Below, one piece after another: positions 53,975 to 64,000 of a stretch of 64,000 nucleotides of DNA (its first letter is position 1; the number at the start of each line of letters is the position of its first letter). The notes under the pieces were generated by a model. The model ran no database searches. It worked only from the letters and a program-made list of their open reading frames with translations, and was not told the origin of the DNA. Where the stretch lies: NCBI RefSeq assembly GCF_905147045.1, contig NC_065894.1, positions 2,765,501-2,829,500 of the forward strand, read 5' to 3'. Source of the DNA: Nymphalis io. Lineage: Eukaryota; Arthropoda; Insecta; Lepidoptera; Nymphalidae. The translations under genes and the position numbers were made by a program.

Positions 53975-54066
53975 GTCTGTGGTGTCTGTGGCGGTGGGAC
54001 TCCAAACCTTCTCAACAAAAGAAGAGGAGGCACCGCCCAGGATTGGGACATAAACAGGACATAACT
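53975..54066 (+). repeat. SINE family B 3'-end fragment
   Basis: GACTCCAAACCTTCTCAAC, AAAAGAAGAGGAGGCACC, GATTGGGACATAAACAGG match the last third of family B. Confidence 0.7.
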
Positions 54067-54069
54067 TTT

Positions 54070-54860
54070 TAATATGATAAAAGTTTAAATTTACAATTAT
54101 GAGACTCACGTAAACAAATTAACTCGTCTTCCATGCGGTACAATAGTCTTAGTATTTATAATGTACCGTGTTTGGAGTGTGTCCAAATGTATGTTTAACT
54201 AAATTGTAGTTTCAGGCTCCAAAGGCCCTGAACTTTGCGTTGGAACCTCGTGTAAATTAATTCTAGTTAGGCGACACCACAGATAAGAATATATTAGAAA
54301 TGGCATTGAGTATATTATTGTTATTACAGACACGAGAGACGTGATTCGAGCATCACTTAACGTTTACTTGTACGAAATATTTTTACGAATTTACTTGCAT
54401 ATTAACGAAAGGAAAACACAATTGTATAATTACAGTACAATGTATTCAAGTTTTTAGCAATAAAAGCGGCATCAGATTTTACGAGATCTTTAAATAAATA
54501 ATACATTAAGCACAAAATTAAATAATTTTGTTTTTTGTAAAAGTAAAATTATTTAACCATTTATTGCCCGAGTTCAAATGACAAAACGAAATTTAATTCG
54601 ATTTTTATAACAAATCTGGGAGCTGTCTCTTTTACAATATTTGTTGTTCATTCCTCTTCGAGCGACACTTTATAGGCTAATCACTCTTTTGCCTGACCTA
54701 CCTATAAACAATGCTATTTAAGCTCTTTTAACATTGATATTTAACCTTTTCATAGCGTTTTTTAGTTTTATTATTATTACGGGACAAACAAACGACCCAC
54801 CTGAATTGAAATGATTATCTGCGCCCAGGGTTACCAGATAAAAAATTAAAGAGTCCTCAC
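54070..54860. other. AT-rich unique DNA
   Basis: No gene or element recognised. Confidence 0.45.
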
Positions 54861-54869
54861 AGAAAACCT

Positions 54870-55138
54870 GTTTTTTTTTTATAAAATAGGAAGACGGGCA
54901 ATTGCGCCACCTTTTGGTAAATGGTCGTTTTCGTCTATAGACATTGATGCTGTAAGAAATAATAACCATTCCTTACATCGTCAATGCGTCACCAACCCTG
55001 GAAACTAAGACGTAATGTCCCTTGAGTCACCTTTCAAACCGGAATACAACAATACTAAGGATTACTGTTTGACTGTAGAATATCTTATAAATGGGTGGTA
55101 CCTATCCAGCCGGGCTTGCACATAGCTTTACTACCAAG
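54870..55138 (+). mobile_element. SINE-like family A, long diverged copy
   Basis: T run at 54870-54880, ATAGGAAGACGGGCAATTG, CGCCACCTTTTGGTAAATGG, ATGCGTCACCAACCCTGG, CCTTTCAAACCGGAATAC, AATGGGTGGTACCTATCC and GCACATAGCTTTACTACC. The GTGCCTGTAATTACACTGG block is deleted. Confidence 0.82.
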
Positions 55139-55139
55139 T

Positions 55140-55620
55140 AAATGTATTTTCAGCAATACTTATATGTGGAATAATGTTATAAGTAGCTGTATCATTATAG
55201 ATAGGTTATAAATTGCATAGACTAACGAAATTAACGATTCTGTACAGAATTAAATCGTTTCATCAATTATATTCCGATATTCCAATGAGCACATCTCGAA
55301 ATACCAGCACTAATGAAGCCATTGTATGTCCTGAACGTTTTTACACAGCAATTAACTCAAACTGAATCGTTTGCGGTTTATTTAATCACGATTGGTCGCC
55401 CGCGACTACGTTGCGCCATTTTTTTTCGCGATGTCGTACGAGACCCATTTTCAAGTGGTTATTTTGCTATTAGTACGACTCAAAATAGAACAGCTTAATA
55501 CGATGAGATAATTATATATGAGTCAGCTTTTTGTTTTGATATACTTATGAAATCATTTACGATACTGTATATACTCTTAGCTACAATATTGATAATCATT
55601 TGAATAAATATAAAGTTTTA
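55140..55620. other. Unique DNA
   Basis: A 61-codon frame at 55313-55498 includes a GC-richer segment (GGTCGCCCGCGACTACGTTG), but no recognised protein. Otherwise AT-rich. Confidence 0.4.
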
Positions 55621-55624
55621 AAGT

Positions 55625-55795
55625 GGAATCTTAACTAGTATATTAAATGTGTAAGTGAGCTTGTTTGTTACGCTTACACGTCTTAACTACGCAAACAATC
55701 ATCATGAAATTTTGCATACACGGTGTTAGGTTCACAGAAAAGGACATACAGTACCTAACAACCCTCCCTACTCACACTTGGGCGAAGCGAAGGTG
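55625..55795 (+). repeat. Helitron-like or related dispersed repeat fragment, copy 2
   Basis: Same order as 17958-18115: GTGTAAGTGAGCTTGTTTG, TTACGCTTACACG, ATCATCATGAAATTTTGC and CTCACACTTGGGCGAAGCG. Confidence 0.45.
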
Positions 55796-55859
55796 GACAC
55801 TTTTAGTTAATTTTTATTATGTGACATTGTTTAATAAATAAGTAAAAGGAAAATAGAAC

Positions 55860-56280
55860 GCGTAAATCTCAAGCGATGATTGCGGGTTCAAACCCAAGGA
55901 AGCATCATTGAATTTTCATAAGGCTTATATTGTGTTTATAATTAACCTCGTCATTGGCGGTGAAGGAAAACATCATGAAGAAACGCTCTCGTTTTTATTT
56001 TATTTATTCTGTTCTATTTTATTTATTTATAGGCCAATGTAATGTAATAAGTATTAACTAATAGTTTCCACTCGTTGCTACGCCCAATTCTGAGTGGGGG
56101 GAGGTTTTAGGTATCCTATGGATTTTTCTGTTGCCCTGACGTTAATCATGTCATGTCATGGTTATCGGTTAAATGGTTAAGACGTGAAAGGATATTGAAT
56201 AAAAATGATATTTTTATCAGCCAACCTGTATTGGTGGAATAAACTCCAAACCTTCTCTCCTCAAAAGATAAGACGCTTTT
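55860..56280 (+). repeat. SINE family B, split by about 170 bases
   Basis: 55860-55985 holds GTAAATCTCAAGCGATGATTG, GGGTTCAAACCCAAGG (box B) and GGCGGTGAAGGAAAACATCATG. 56218-56280 holds CAGCCAACCTGTATTGGTGG and CTCCAAACCTTCTCTCC. The intervening sequence is AT-rich with a GAGTGGGGGGAGG patch and is probably an insertion of unknown kind. Confidence 0.6.
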
Positions 56281-56617
56281 AACTTTTTATTCAATGTATT
56301 TTCTTCATGTATCATGATGTTATAATGTGGACATACCATTAGAATACGTATGCTATAAGCTGCCAGGAATGCCTTACGCTGCTATTGTTGAGTTGCGGTC
56401 ACATTTCAGTTTAATGAGGTGGCTAAAGCATATTACAATATACAAGCTATTCGTCGTCTAGTGACATATATTTATATAACGAGATTGTGATTGTGATAAA
56501 CGAAATTATGTAATGGAGTTTAAAAACCAAAGATCAGATTCCATGGCGTACTTTGTGTTTATATTTGGTATTATTTCATTTTATTCATACTTTCTGTAAC
56601 GTCACTCACAACTTAAC

Positions 56618-56815
56618 TACTTGGTGGAAGAACTTTGTGTAAACCTATCTGATATGGTACCACCACGATGGTATCACATGCTTTACCATCGAACGGTTAT
56701 ATTGTCGTGTTCCAGTTTGAAGGGTAATTGAGCTAGCGTGACTACAGGTAAAATGGACAAAACATCTTAGTTCTGCAGGTTGGTGGCGCATTGACGAAGT
56801 AAGAGGAAGCATAAC
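56618..56815 (-). repeat. SINE-like family A, diverged copy
   Basis: TTGGTGGAAGAACTTTGTG, TTGTCGTGTTCCAGTTTGAAG, GTAATTGAGCTAGCGTGACTAC, AACATCTTAGTTCTGCAGG and TTGGTGGCGCATTGACG. The end with the CCACTTACCATCAGGTGG hairpin is missing, and a short duplication of the ACCACC region is present. Confidence 0.7.
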
Positions 56816-56829
56816 TACTCATTATTGCT

Positions 56830-58040
56830 TTGTGATCAATAAACTATTCTAAATATAACCAAGAAATAAAGTGATAATCCTTACTGTCCAAAAAGTGGTA
56901 CCGCCTGCCATTAGTAATAAATTATAAAAAGTTAAAATGTAATTTGTGTGATCATCGAATTATGGAATCCCTTTCTTAGAATATCGATTAAGCGAATAGT
57001 CATGACTACCCTGGAAGTAGTCGCCTCTCAGTAAAAATAATTACAGTGTAATATTACACTGCTGTGCTCAATAAAAATCACATAGAAAAAAGTTTATATT
57101 GTAATTTAAAAAAATTATACTATAAAATATACTCGCGAAGTTTATTTCTATTTACTACGTCAGCTCATGACCACGGCAAATAAAAACATGAAAAATGATG
57201 ATCTTGGATAAAATCCTAAATAAAATGTATGAAATGTTAAAGTAATATAATGATAACATCTGAAATACAAGAACATGTAACAGAGGAAAACTTTTTGCGT
57301 TAGAAACGTTTCACTCAAACGTTACACATAAACAAGTTGCACTTAAATTTGTCCTTGCTTTAGCCTTTTTACGTAGCCATGCTAAGGTTAAATATGTTTA
57401 TAGAAATAATCAAATAAATATAACGTCAAAACCATAACACGTCATCAATATGTTGCAGTCGGTTATATAGTAACACGGATCGCGTGTGTCAAAGCTTTTA
57501 AGCGCGAAATGCCCTTAGATTGTAATCAATTCGCTCGTAAAATTACTATACATATTATAGTTTTTCATTGGATAATGGCACTTTATACTTTCATCTTGTA
57601 ACTTTTTAATTACCACCAGCGATAATTAGTTCCTGCATTCTTTTGAGCATGAATATTTAATTAGATGCGTTTTTTACACGCGATGTCCTTTGATGTTTTT
57701 AAATTAAAATAAACGTTATAAATGTTTCGGTAAATATTTATATAATGCGGTACGATTTTGCCGTGTTTAGGTATTAATAACAAGTGTACAATTTTTGAAG
57801 TGGTTTTTATTTTACGAACATTAAAATATTGTTTTGCCCGTCTACGGTTATCCGTATGATGTAATTATATGAACATAATAACAAAAGAAAACTGAGATAC
57901 TGTTTTGTCTATTATCATTCTTTCTTGGACCTTTAACCGAGAGATATACTGCTATGTTTATTGTTCAAGCAACGACTTCTTCAGATAAGTTAACTTTGAA
58001 TCAATAAACAAAATTATATTTCAAATAATCTTAACATAGC
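56830..58040. other. Repeat-free unique DNA
   Basis: No gene or repeat recognised. CAGTGTAATATTACACTG at 57044-57061 is a perfect 18-bp palindrome. 57480-57790 is somewhat less AT-rich, with homeodomain-like (TTTAATTAGA, TAATTA) and TCF-like (CCTTTGATG) words, so a regulatory role is conceivable. Confidence 0.35.
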
Positions 58041-58044
58041 TATT

Positions 58045-58131
58045 AACTATAGATATATTTATATTTATAATATTTATAATATTATATTTATATTTATAAT
58101 ATATTAATTAATAATATATTTATATTTATAA
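58045..58131. repeat. AT-rich tandem-like tract
   Basis: Repeats of TTTATATTTATAATA-type units and a central AATATATTAATTAATA inverted repeat, directly upstream of a truncated LINE 3' end. Confidence 0.7.
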
Positions 58132-58256
58132 TAGCGGGGACGGCTAATACTGAACATTCTTCCCGACTGTACTGGCCGTCGCCGCGTTTGGACTCTACTA
58201 CCACTTACCATCAGGTGGAGTAGAGTCATTTGCCATCCCGGGGATAAAAAAAAAAG
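58132..58256 (+). mobile_element. Jockey/CR1-type LINE, 3'-UTR-only copy
   Basis: CGGGGACGGCTAATACTG, ACTGGCCGTCGCCGCGTTTG, the full 37-nt hairpin (58191-58227), CATTTGCCATCCCGG and a 10-base A run match the 3' end of the LINE at 26281-29945. An extreme 5' truncation, on the plus strand. Confidence 0.9.
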
Positions 58257-58259
58257 ATA

Positions 58260-59060
58260 TGTTGAAAGCGGAGAAACGAATAAAATCGCTTACTTCGTGC
58301 CAAATAAATCGCACGCATATTTTATGTAATATGTCATATATAATAAACATATGAATGAAATCATTATTTTTTTAAGTGTTTTAAAGAATAAATATCTGTT
58401 CACAAAACGTAAATTGAATACGCTTAAGTAATAAATAAATTATTAACGCACTAATGTCTAGAGAGCCAGCATTTCGGTATATGTTTTGCATATGTATCGA
58501 AAACAATTTAACTTTATATCAATACGAGTCATAAAGCAATTTTGCTCACCAGCGCCCTAAATATAATACCGGAAGTCCGTTAAACCGACGTGTCTTGTCG
58601 CAGTTAGAATCTTTTTTTTTATTATAACCGGGCTTGTTTTGACGTTGACGTTGACATGTTAACGGAAAGGGATGCCGTGTAAATTAATTTACATATATAT
58701 GTATGTTACATACGTTATCGCTTATGGAAATTGCAGATATATTCATTACGTATTACAGTCAAATCTCGACTAACAATATAAGCTACTTTTATGTTTAATA
58801 TCTTATATATTGGCTTAGGAACAATAATACGTTCGTCTCGTGCTCTTTGGTTACTTAAAAACATTGTGAAGAAACCTTTTTCATGCTGGAAAAACGCATT
58901 ACGTGTTTACCCCACGGGAACAGTGTGTGTGTATGTGGGGGGTTATGTGGGCCTCGCTGGTGTCCAGGGCGCGAGTGCGCCTCGAATATCGGAATATCCA
59001 ATAAAAACCAGCGGTACCCTTCGCGGTCTCAATGAGAAGCACCACGCGATCCCTTGCGCA
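58260..59060. other. Unique DNA
   Basis: A GC-richer patch at 58900-59060 (GTGTGTGTATGTGGGGGG, CAGGGCGCGAGTGCG) is not recognised. Otherwise AT-rich. Confidence 0.4.
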
Positions 59061-59065
59061 TGCTA

Positions 59066-59170
59066 CCGTGAATCGTGAAGTAACCTGCATATGTCACGTT
59101 GCAGCATTCTAATAGAATAACCTTCAAAAATTTTCCTCATTAGGAGAGAAGGACTTAACCCGAGTGGGAA
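59066..59170 (+). repeat. SINE family B 3' half, diverged
   Basis: GAATCGTGAAGTAACCTGCA, TATGTCACGTTGCAGCATTC, AGAATAACCTTCAAAAATTT, TCCTCATTAGGAGAGAAGG. Confidence 0.5.
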
Positions 59171-59174
59171 GTGG

Positions 59175-60045
59175 TAATAGTGGGAAGCGTATAGGCTCTC
59201 AGTATATATTACTATATTTAGAATACCAGACCGAAGACCAGAATGATAAACAAAAATGTCGCTTATGTATATATTAATAGGAGCCGAAGTTGAATTATTT
59301 TTTGTATAATAAAAGGCTTTCTTCACATTTAAAGTTCTCTCAATCTTTTGTATAGTGAAATTCGCGTTTTAAGCTTAACGATGATCGATCGGGCTATAGT
59401 AGGCTTTTACGTCACTTGTTTTGTAAAAAACGAAAAACAAACTTTAGTGCGACCGTCACGTTGACGCGAAAAAGTTGCGACCGAAATTAATGTCTTTGTT
59501 TCAAGCTTACAATGGCTGTTTCGAAGCCTTTACTCAGTTCTATGGTTCGTGGTCGTTTTGTTTGAGCTTTGTGTTATCACTTCGATACGGTTTCATTCAA
59601 GAAGTTCTGGGATTAAGGCCAGACTGTGATGCGAAACTGTAATTATGAGTTCATTCTGATTACTTGGTACGATTATATATCGGGAGTTTTTAATGAAAAT
59701 TATGAACAAAAAAATTTTTTTTCTTTCTTTAGAGGAGGCCTTTGTCGGTAGACAAGCTGTAGGAAATTAACGACCATGAGCCGATATCTTACTTCAAAAG
59801 TTTAGGACACATCAAACAGAAAAAAATGTATTATAATTATTTGTATAAATAAGAACAGCAATAAAGGCTTTATTTATTTCTTTCATTTATGAACAAAAAT
59901 TTACGACGAGATGTGAGGTGATTATTATATTCAGGGTATCATAGTTTCTTTAATATTTTACGCATAAATTTATTTGCTTTAATAGATATGTTTTTTAATT
60001 GCCAAAGACAAATCATGAATGATTGTTTAGCTAAAGTTTTTTTTT
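59175..60045. other. Unique DNA
   Basis: 59380-59660 is less AT-rich with CGTCACGTTGACGCG words; no coding frame or element recognised. Confidence 0.4.
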
Positions 60046-60046
60046 T

Positions 60047-60275
60047 TACTATACTTTAACTTTACCTGGGGATTTCGGTATCTGCGGTGCTTCAAGATCT
60101 TTCGGTAAAAATCTCCTCAAGAGTGAAGAGAATCTCTTCTTCAGTCCAGTTTACCTGAATTGCTCCTTACTTAGACCAGGGGATAAATATTTCTTGATCC
60201 CGATTTCCTGCCCTTTTTTAAAGACTGACCGCGAGAGCCTCTTTAGTACCTGACCTTAACCCCAGATAGCTGGAA
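60047..60275 (-). pseudogene. Poly(A)-ended protein-coding remnant, family unknown
   Basis: On the minus strand one frame from about 60256 reads VLKRLSRSVFKKGQEIG, KKYLSPGLSKEQFR, a stop, then TGLKKRFSSLLRRFLPKDLE and PQIPKSPGKVKV. It ends in a TAG just before an 11-base A run (seen as a T run near 60039-60049). The composition is far from the AT-rich flanks. It is either the 3' end of a retrotransposon ORF or a 5'-truncated processed copy of a gene. I do not recognise the family. Confidence 0.4.
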
Positions 60276-60299
60276 TCCTAACCTAATCAAACAAAGAAG

Positions 60300-60835
60300 T
60301 TTTTAGTGCAGATTACATTCATAGGCTATTGTTTTAGTTTAGTTTTACTAAAACTTCTTACTTTTTACTAAGACGTCACTGTGAGAAATATTATTTAAAA
60401 AAAACAGTATAATACACATAAACCAAGTTATATTATATCACAATGACGGAGTTAAAATTCAACATTTACAAATTTCATTTAACCGTAACTACTGGGGTTC
60501 ATTATAAAGGTTTAACGAGCTCTACAACGTATTTAGTACCCAGAAGCTTATGAGTGGAACAGTGACCGGTAGAAATAGCATCAGTCATATTTACATACAT
60601 TTTAATTAATCATATTAGTTAATACTATAAATGAATACCTACTTAACTTAAAAAAACGAGTTCAAATGTTCCTCTTTGTTTAAGTTTTGCATTTATAATT
60701 TCTTAACGAATTGCTTTGTAGTAATATTTACTAGAATAAATAAAAATGTAAGAATAAAGTAAAACTCTAATAAAATGTATTAATTGTTAAGAAAATGAAA
60801 AAGTTTATTACAAAATATACAAGAAAACAAAATAA
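60300..60835. other. AT-rich unique DNA
   Basis: No gene or element recognised. Confidence 0.45.
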
Positions 60836-60837
60836 AT

Positions 60838-61122
60838 CGTTGGTCTAGTGGCCTGTCCTGGATTCAAGCCCCAAGTCGTGCCGAGACTAAGTTATTGGTT
60901 TTTTCTTTAACTTTATATTTCGACATCTTCGACATTGTTGGAAGAGCATTGGAAAACATGTAAAGGTGTTGGTCCTACGCCTGAACTCTTTCCGGTCGTA
61001 GGATTGTCACCCAATCGGATTATGAGACTTAGTTATAGAGACTTTATTTGCACACACATTTGTGTGCCTGTCCTGTGCAGTTGAGTAATCTCTCTTAAGA
61101 TTGGCTATCGTGGACATCAAGT
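60838..61122 (+). mobile_element. SINE family C, deleted copy
   Basis: TCGTTGGTCTAGTGGCC (box A), GGATTCAAGCCCCAAGTCG (box B), AAGTTATTGGTTTTTTC, AAAGGTGTTGGTCCTACGCC, TGAACTCTTTCCGGTCG, GCACACACATTTGTGTGCC and GATTGGCTATCGTGGAC. The LINE-like terminus is eroded and part of the head is deleted. Confidence 0.75.
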
Positions 61123-61124
61123 AT

Positions 61125-61625
61125 AAAACTAGTACCGTCAAATTATTTATAATCCGAGTAAAACTACTTCTATTCGACTTTATGTTCTAAGGACAACAAC
61201 AGTGGGGTGATAAATTTACACCCGGTGATAATTAAGCGTATAAATACAGACATATGGCATCATAAATTATTAAAATTATGAGAAATAAACATTTATTTTG
61301 TAAAAGATTTTAAATGAATGTTGTGAAATGTTTGCTCAAACCAGTGTTTTATATTTAAAAAAAATGTTTTGTATTTAGTCCATTATAATGTTTAAATATT
61401 TGGCACTAGATATTTCTATTAACTACGTAGAGTTAGAACTCTAACTCCTTATTATAACCACCTACATAAATATTTGTACGTACGTATATATACAAATAGG
61501 TATTATAAACATATTTACTATGTATATATTTGTAATATATAACAAATATATACAAATCTACAAAACGGAAAAGTATATTTAATACTCGAAAAAAAATATC
61601 TCAGCATTTTTTTTATTGACAACTA
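61125..61625. other. AT-rich unique DNA
   Basis: No gene recognised; ATATATACAAATA-type low complexity near 61480-61560. Confidence 0.45.
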
Positions 61626-61628
61626 TAC

Positions 61629-61836
61629 TTTTTTTTTTATTATGGAAAAGGTAGGCGGACGAGCATATGGGTCACCTGATGGTAAGTGATCATCAACGTC
61701 CATAGACATTTGCATTTGTAAGATACGCCAATGCGCCAACTAACCTTGGGACCGAAGATGTTATGTCCCTTGTGCCTGTAATTACACTGTGTCACTCACC
61801 CTTAAAACGGGAACACAACAATACCGAGTACTGTTA
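61629..61836 (+). mobile_element. SINE-like family A, truncated copy
   Basis: T run, GGTAGGCGGACGAGCATATG, GGTCACCTGATGGTAAGTGA, ACGTCCATAGACATTTGC, ACTAACCTTGGGACCGAAG, TGTAATTACACTGTGTCAC and CACAACAATACCGAGTACTG. It ends before TTTTGCGGTAGAATATC. Confidence 0.83.
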
Positions 61837-61839
61837 ATA

Positions 61840-62310
61840 CATTTTTACCGCAATTGTTTCATTGAAATGCCGTGTATATTCTATGAGAATCGGTATTATA
61901 TAAGGTCGATAGTATTATCGTAATTTTTAGCAGACAAACGTTTTTATAGATCTGTCTGAAGAACAAAAACTGAGAACTATGCCAAATATTTATATAGTTT
62001 TATTAATCTTCGTTAAATGTAAATTTACTCTGCAATTAACCAAGATTTTTTAAGGTATGTAAATGACCCTTATTCATTTAATCAAAAAGCTTTATTATAT
62101 TCTTTATTTCTTTGCTTAAATACCTAGTTATTCAATATATATATATAATAAGTTTATTCATTAGTGATACAACAAATATATTTGTTTTTTTTTTTTAATT
62201 TCATTTATATGCTTACAGAAGAAATTCAAACAAGCAAAATACGGTGATTCTGATTAGTCAGTTTCTTGTAGATATTGGTTATAGATGCCTAGTGATAAAA
62301 GCAAGATTGT
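61840..62310. other. AT-rich unique DNA
   Basis: No gene or element recognised. Confidence 0.45.
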
Positions 62311-62314
62311 TACT

Positions 62315-62570
62315 TGGAGGTAAGGCTTTGTGTAAGCCCGTCTTGATAGGTACCTGGGTGGTATCTCATCACATATTCCGATTTGAAGGGTCAATGAGCC
62401 ATTGTAAGTACAGGCACAAGTGTCAGAACATCTTAGTTCCCAAGGTCAAGGTGCGTTGCGACGTAAGGAATAGTTAATATTTTTACGACACCGGTGTCTA
62501 TAGACGATGGTGATTATTTACTATCAGTCGACCTATTTGCCCGACCACGTGCTTATTTTATTAAAAAATA
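62315..62570 (-). repeat. SINE-like family A, diverged copy
   Basis: TGGAGGTAAGGCTTTGTGTA, AGCCCGTCTTGATAGGTACC, CCGATTTGAAGGGTCAATG, TCTTAGTTCCCAAGGTC, CGGTGTCTATAGACGATGG, TTACTATCAGTCGACC and an A-rich end. Confidence 0.78.
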
Positions 62571-62619
62571 AACCAACGTTGCAATTTTCAAAACCAAAGC
62601 ACAACTGAGTTTTAAGTAT

Positions 62620-62795
62620 TAATTCATTTCGTGTTAGGCGGTGAAGGTAAATATAATGTGGACACCTGCATCCTATATCCTTTTTTCCACACATGTTTCA
62701 CCGCATAGGAGTAACGAGGTGGAAAATTCTCTAAGCTTACTCCTCTAAAAATGGCAAAGGTTTTGTTTATTATTTACAAGCTGTTCAATCCGTAA
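62620..62795 (+). repeat. SINE family B 3' two thirds, diverged
   Basis: TCGTGTTAGGCGGTGAAGG, ATGTGGACACCTGCATCC, ACATGTTTCACCGCATAGG, AGCTTACTCCTCTAAAAATG, TTTACAAGCTGTTC. Confidence 0.55.
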
Positions 62796-62799
62796 TGTA

Positions 62800-64000
62800 A
62801 AAATAAAACATACTATGTCCCCATAATCACAAAGCTCAATCACCTTCTATACTGTAATACTACAATATAAAAACGTTTCTACAAAATATCAAGACTGTTA
62901 CACAAATGTAGCGCTAGTATAAATTCGCTTTAAGGCGCGTACAAACATTTTACGGTAGAAATGGGTTGTATTAATTAATATATAACACGGAACAAACAAT
63001 AGTCTCTTAATGAAGTAATTAAGTTTAATTGTCCATGCGACAGTATGCTGGCGAGACAAACGGATTTCGACACCAGTCATAAAGTAATAGTTAACATCTT
63101 TATGTTCCTCTTTAACGGTTAATTGTGTCTTGTACTTGTTGAGGATGTGGGTAAATGTACTATAGTTAGTTTTAAGCGATGTTAGTTGTTATTTAAATTT
63201 AATATTCTGGTAGGAAGCTGGTATTAGTAGATGATTAATAATCAGTTAACCTAGCGGTTAATCTTTGAAGCCTGGGTGAGACGAAAGCTACGACTCACCC
63301 TGCGACTTACATAGATACCGGTCACGGTTACTTTGGCAAATGTCTGTGTAAAATCAGATGTGACGCGATAATGAGCCATTACTATGACGCCAATGTGTGG
63401 CAAGACAGAGGGGCCCGAGTATATTTCAAAGATATCCCCCAGGGAAAGAAAAATATTATTTAATATTTGTTTATTTGTTGGGCTCGGCTTGCCCACCTAA
63501 TAAAGGTTATGTAGTAGCTGAAACATGACTTATAAATTTTGGCTCTGTATATTTTTATGCATAACCATTTTATAGTAATGGTTTTGGGAATGACCTCAGG
63601 GTTCAGAAAATATTTATGTCGAGTATATATAGTTTTTTTTCTTTTCATCGTATAACGTGCAATTTATTATTCACAATATTATGAATTATATTTCAAAGAC
63701 ATATATGTAGCAATACACTGTCAAAAGAATTGTACATCAAATAAAACTTTAAGACACTGAATTAAGCTGATCACTGAATTAAATACTTATTTATTTAAGA
63801 AAGTTACACATACTTTGAAAATTTAGTGTTAATAATTATGAAATGATAATTGTCATTTCATAAAAATAACACAGTTAAAAAAATTAAAAAAAAAGAAATA
63901 ATGCTGATACATATCCGTATTACCTTTGATATTTAACTTTGCATGTTGATTATTTTTTTATGTAGTTTTGATTACTCTACAAATATACTTACACTATTTA
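62800..64000. other. AT-rich unique DNA
   Basis: No gene or element recognised. Open frames of 60-81 codons at 62898-63080, 63251-63496 and 63460-63648 (all minus) show no family resemblance. Confidence 0.4.

Noticed and set aside
59535..59570. Promoter candidate at CTCAGTTC with GGTCGT nearby
   Set aside because: GGTCGT falls at about +16, not +28, so the spacing needed for a DPE is wrong.

Overview
The window is AT-rich eukaryotic DNA that looks lepidopteran, most likely a butterfly. The basis is the repeat content: tRNA-derived SINEs, a poly(A)-tailed SINE-like family with the conserved CCACTTACCATCAGGTGG hairpin, Jockey/CR1-type and CFDP2/RTE-like LINEs with ORFs resembling other lepidopteran elements, a mariner, and Helitron-like CTAG-T ends. 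I recognise no complete host protein-coding gene, no cellular RNA gene and nothing bacterial or viral. It reads as intergenic or long-intron sequence.

Layout. 1-9.6 kb: AT-rich DNA with fragments of SINE families A, B and C. 9.64-12.92 kb: a 3.28-kb RTE/CFDP2-like LINE on the minus strand, bounded by a perfect 13-bp target-site duplication. 13-19.4 kb: mostly unique DNA, with a 159-bp GC-rich structured island near 18.3 kb. 19.4-20.2 kb: a rearranged, 5'-truncated Jockey/CR1-type LINE. 20-25.6 kb: AT-rich DNA with small SINE pieces. 26.28-29.94 kb: a near-complete Jockey/CR1-type LINE (minus) whose ORF2 stays in one frame with only two stops. 30-51 kb: long unique AT-rich DNA with scattered SINEs, a Helitron-like 3' end (38.48 kb), a well-formed Inr+DPE core-promoter candidate (40.2 kb) and a distinct tRNA-derived SINE (43.0 kb). 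51.01-52.26 kb: a mariner with both inverted repeats, TA duplication and a broken D,D34D transposase. 52.3-64 kb: more SINEs, a possible terminal exon (53.7 kb), a 3'-UTR-only LINE copy (58.2 kb) and a poly(A)-ended protein-coding remnant (60.1 kb).

How the parts relate. The clearest biology is parasitism among transposable elements. SINE family C shares a 20-nt 3'-terminal block and an ATT-type tail with the RTE-like LINE. Family A shares an 18-nt 3' hairpin and poly(A) tail with the Jockey/CR1-type LINE. Each SINE therefore probably borrows the reverse transcriptase of the LINE found in the same window. Families B and D have tRNA-like heads, but no partner LINE is visible here.

Limits. Family names are from recognition of motifs, not searches; boundaries of diverged SINE copies are good to roughly 5-20 bases. 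Unique regions may hold regulatory DNA that cannot be recognised from one sequence.
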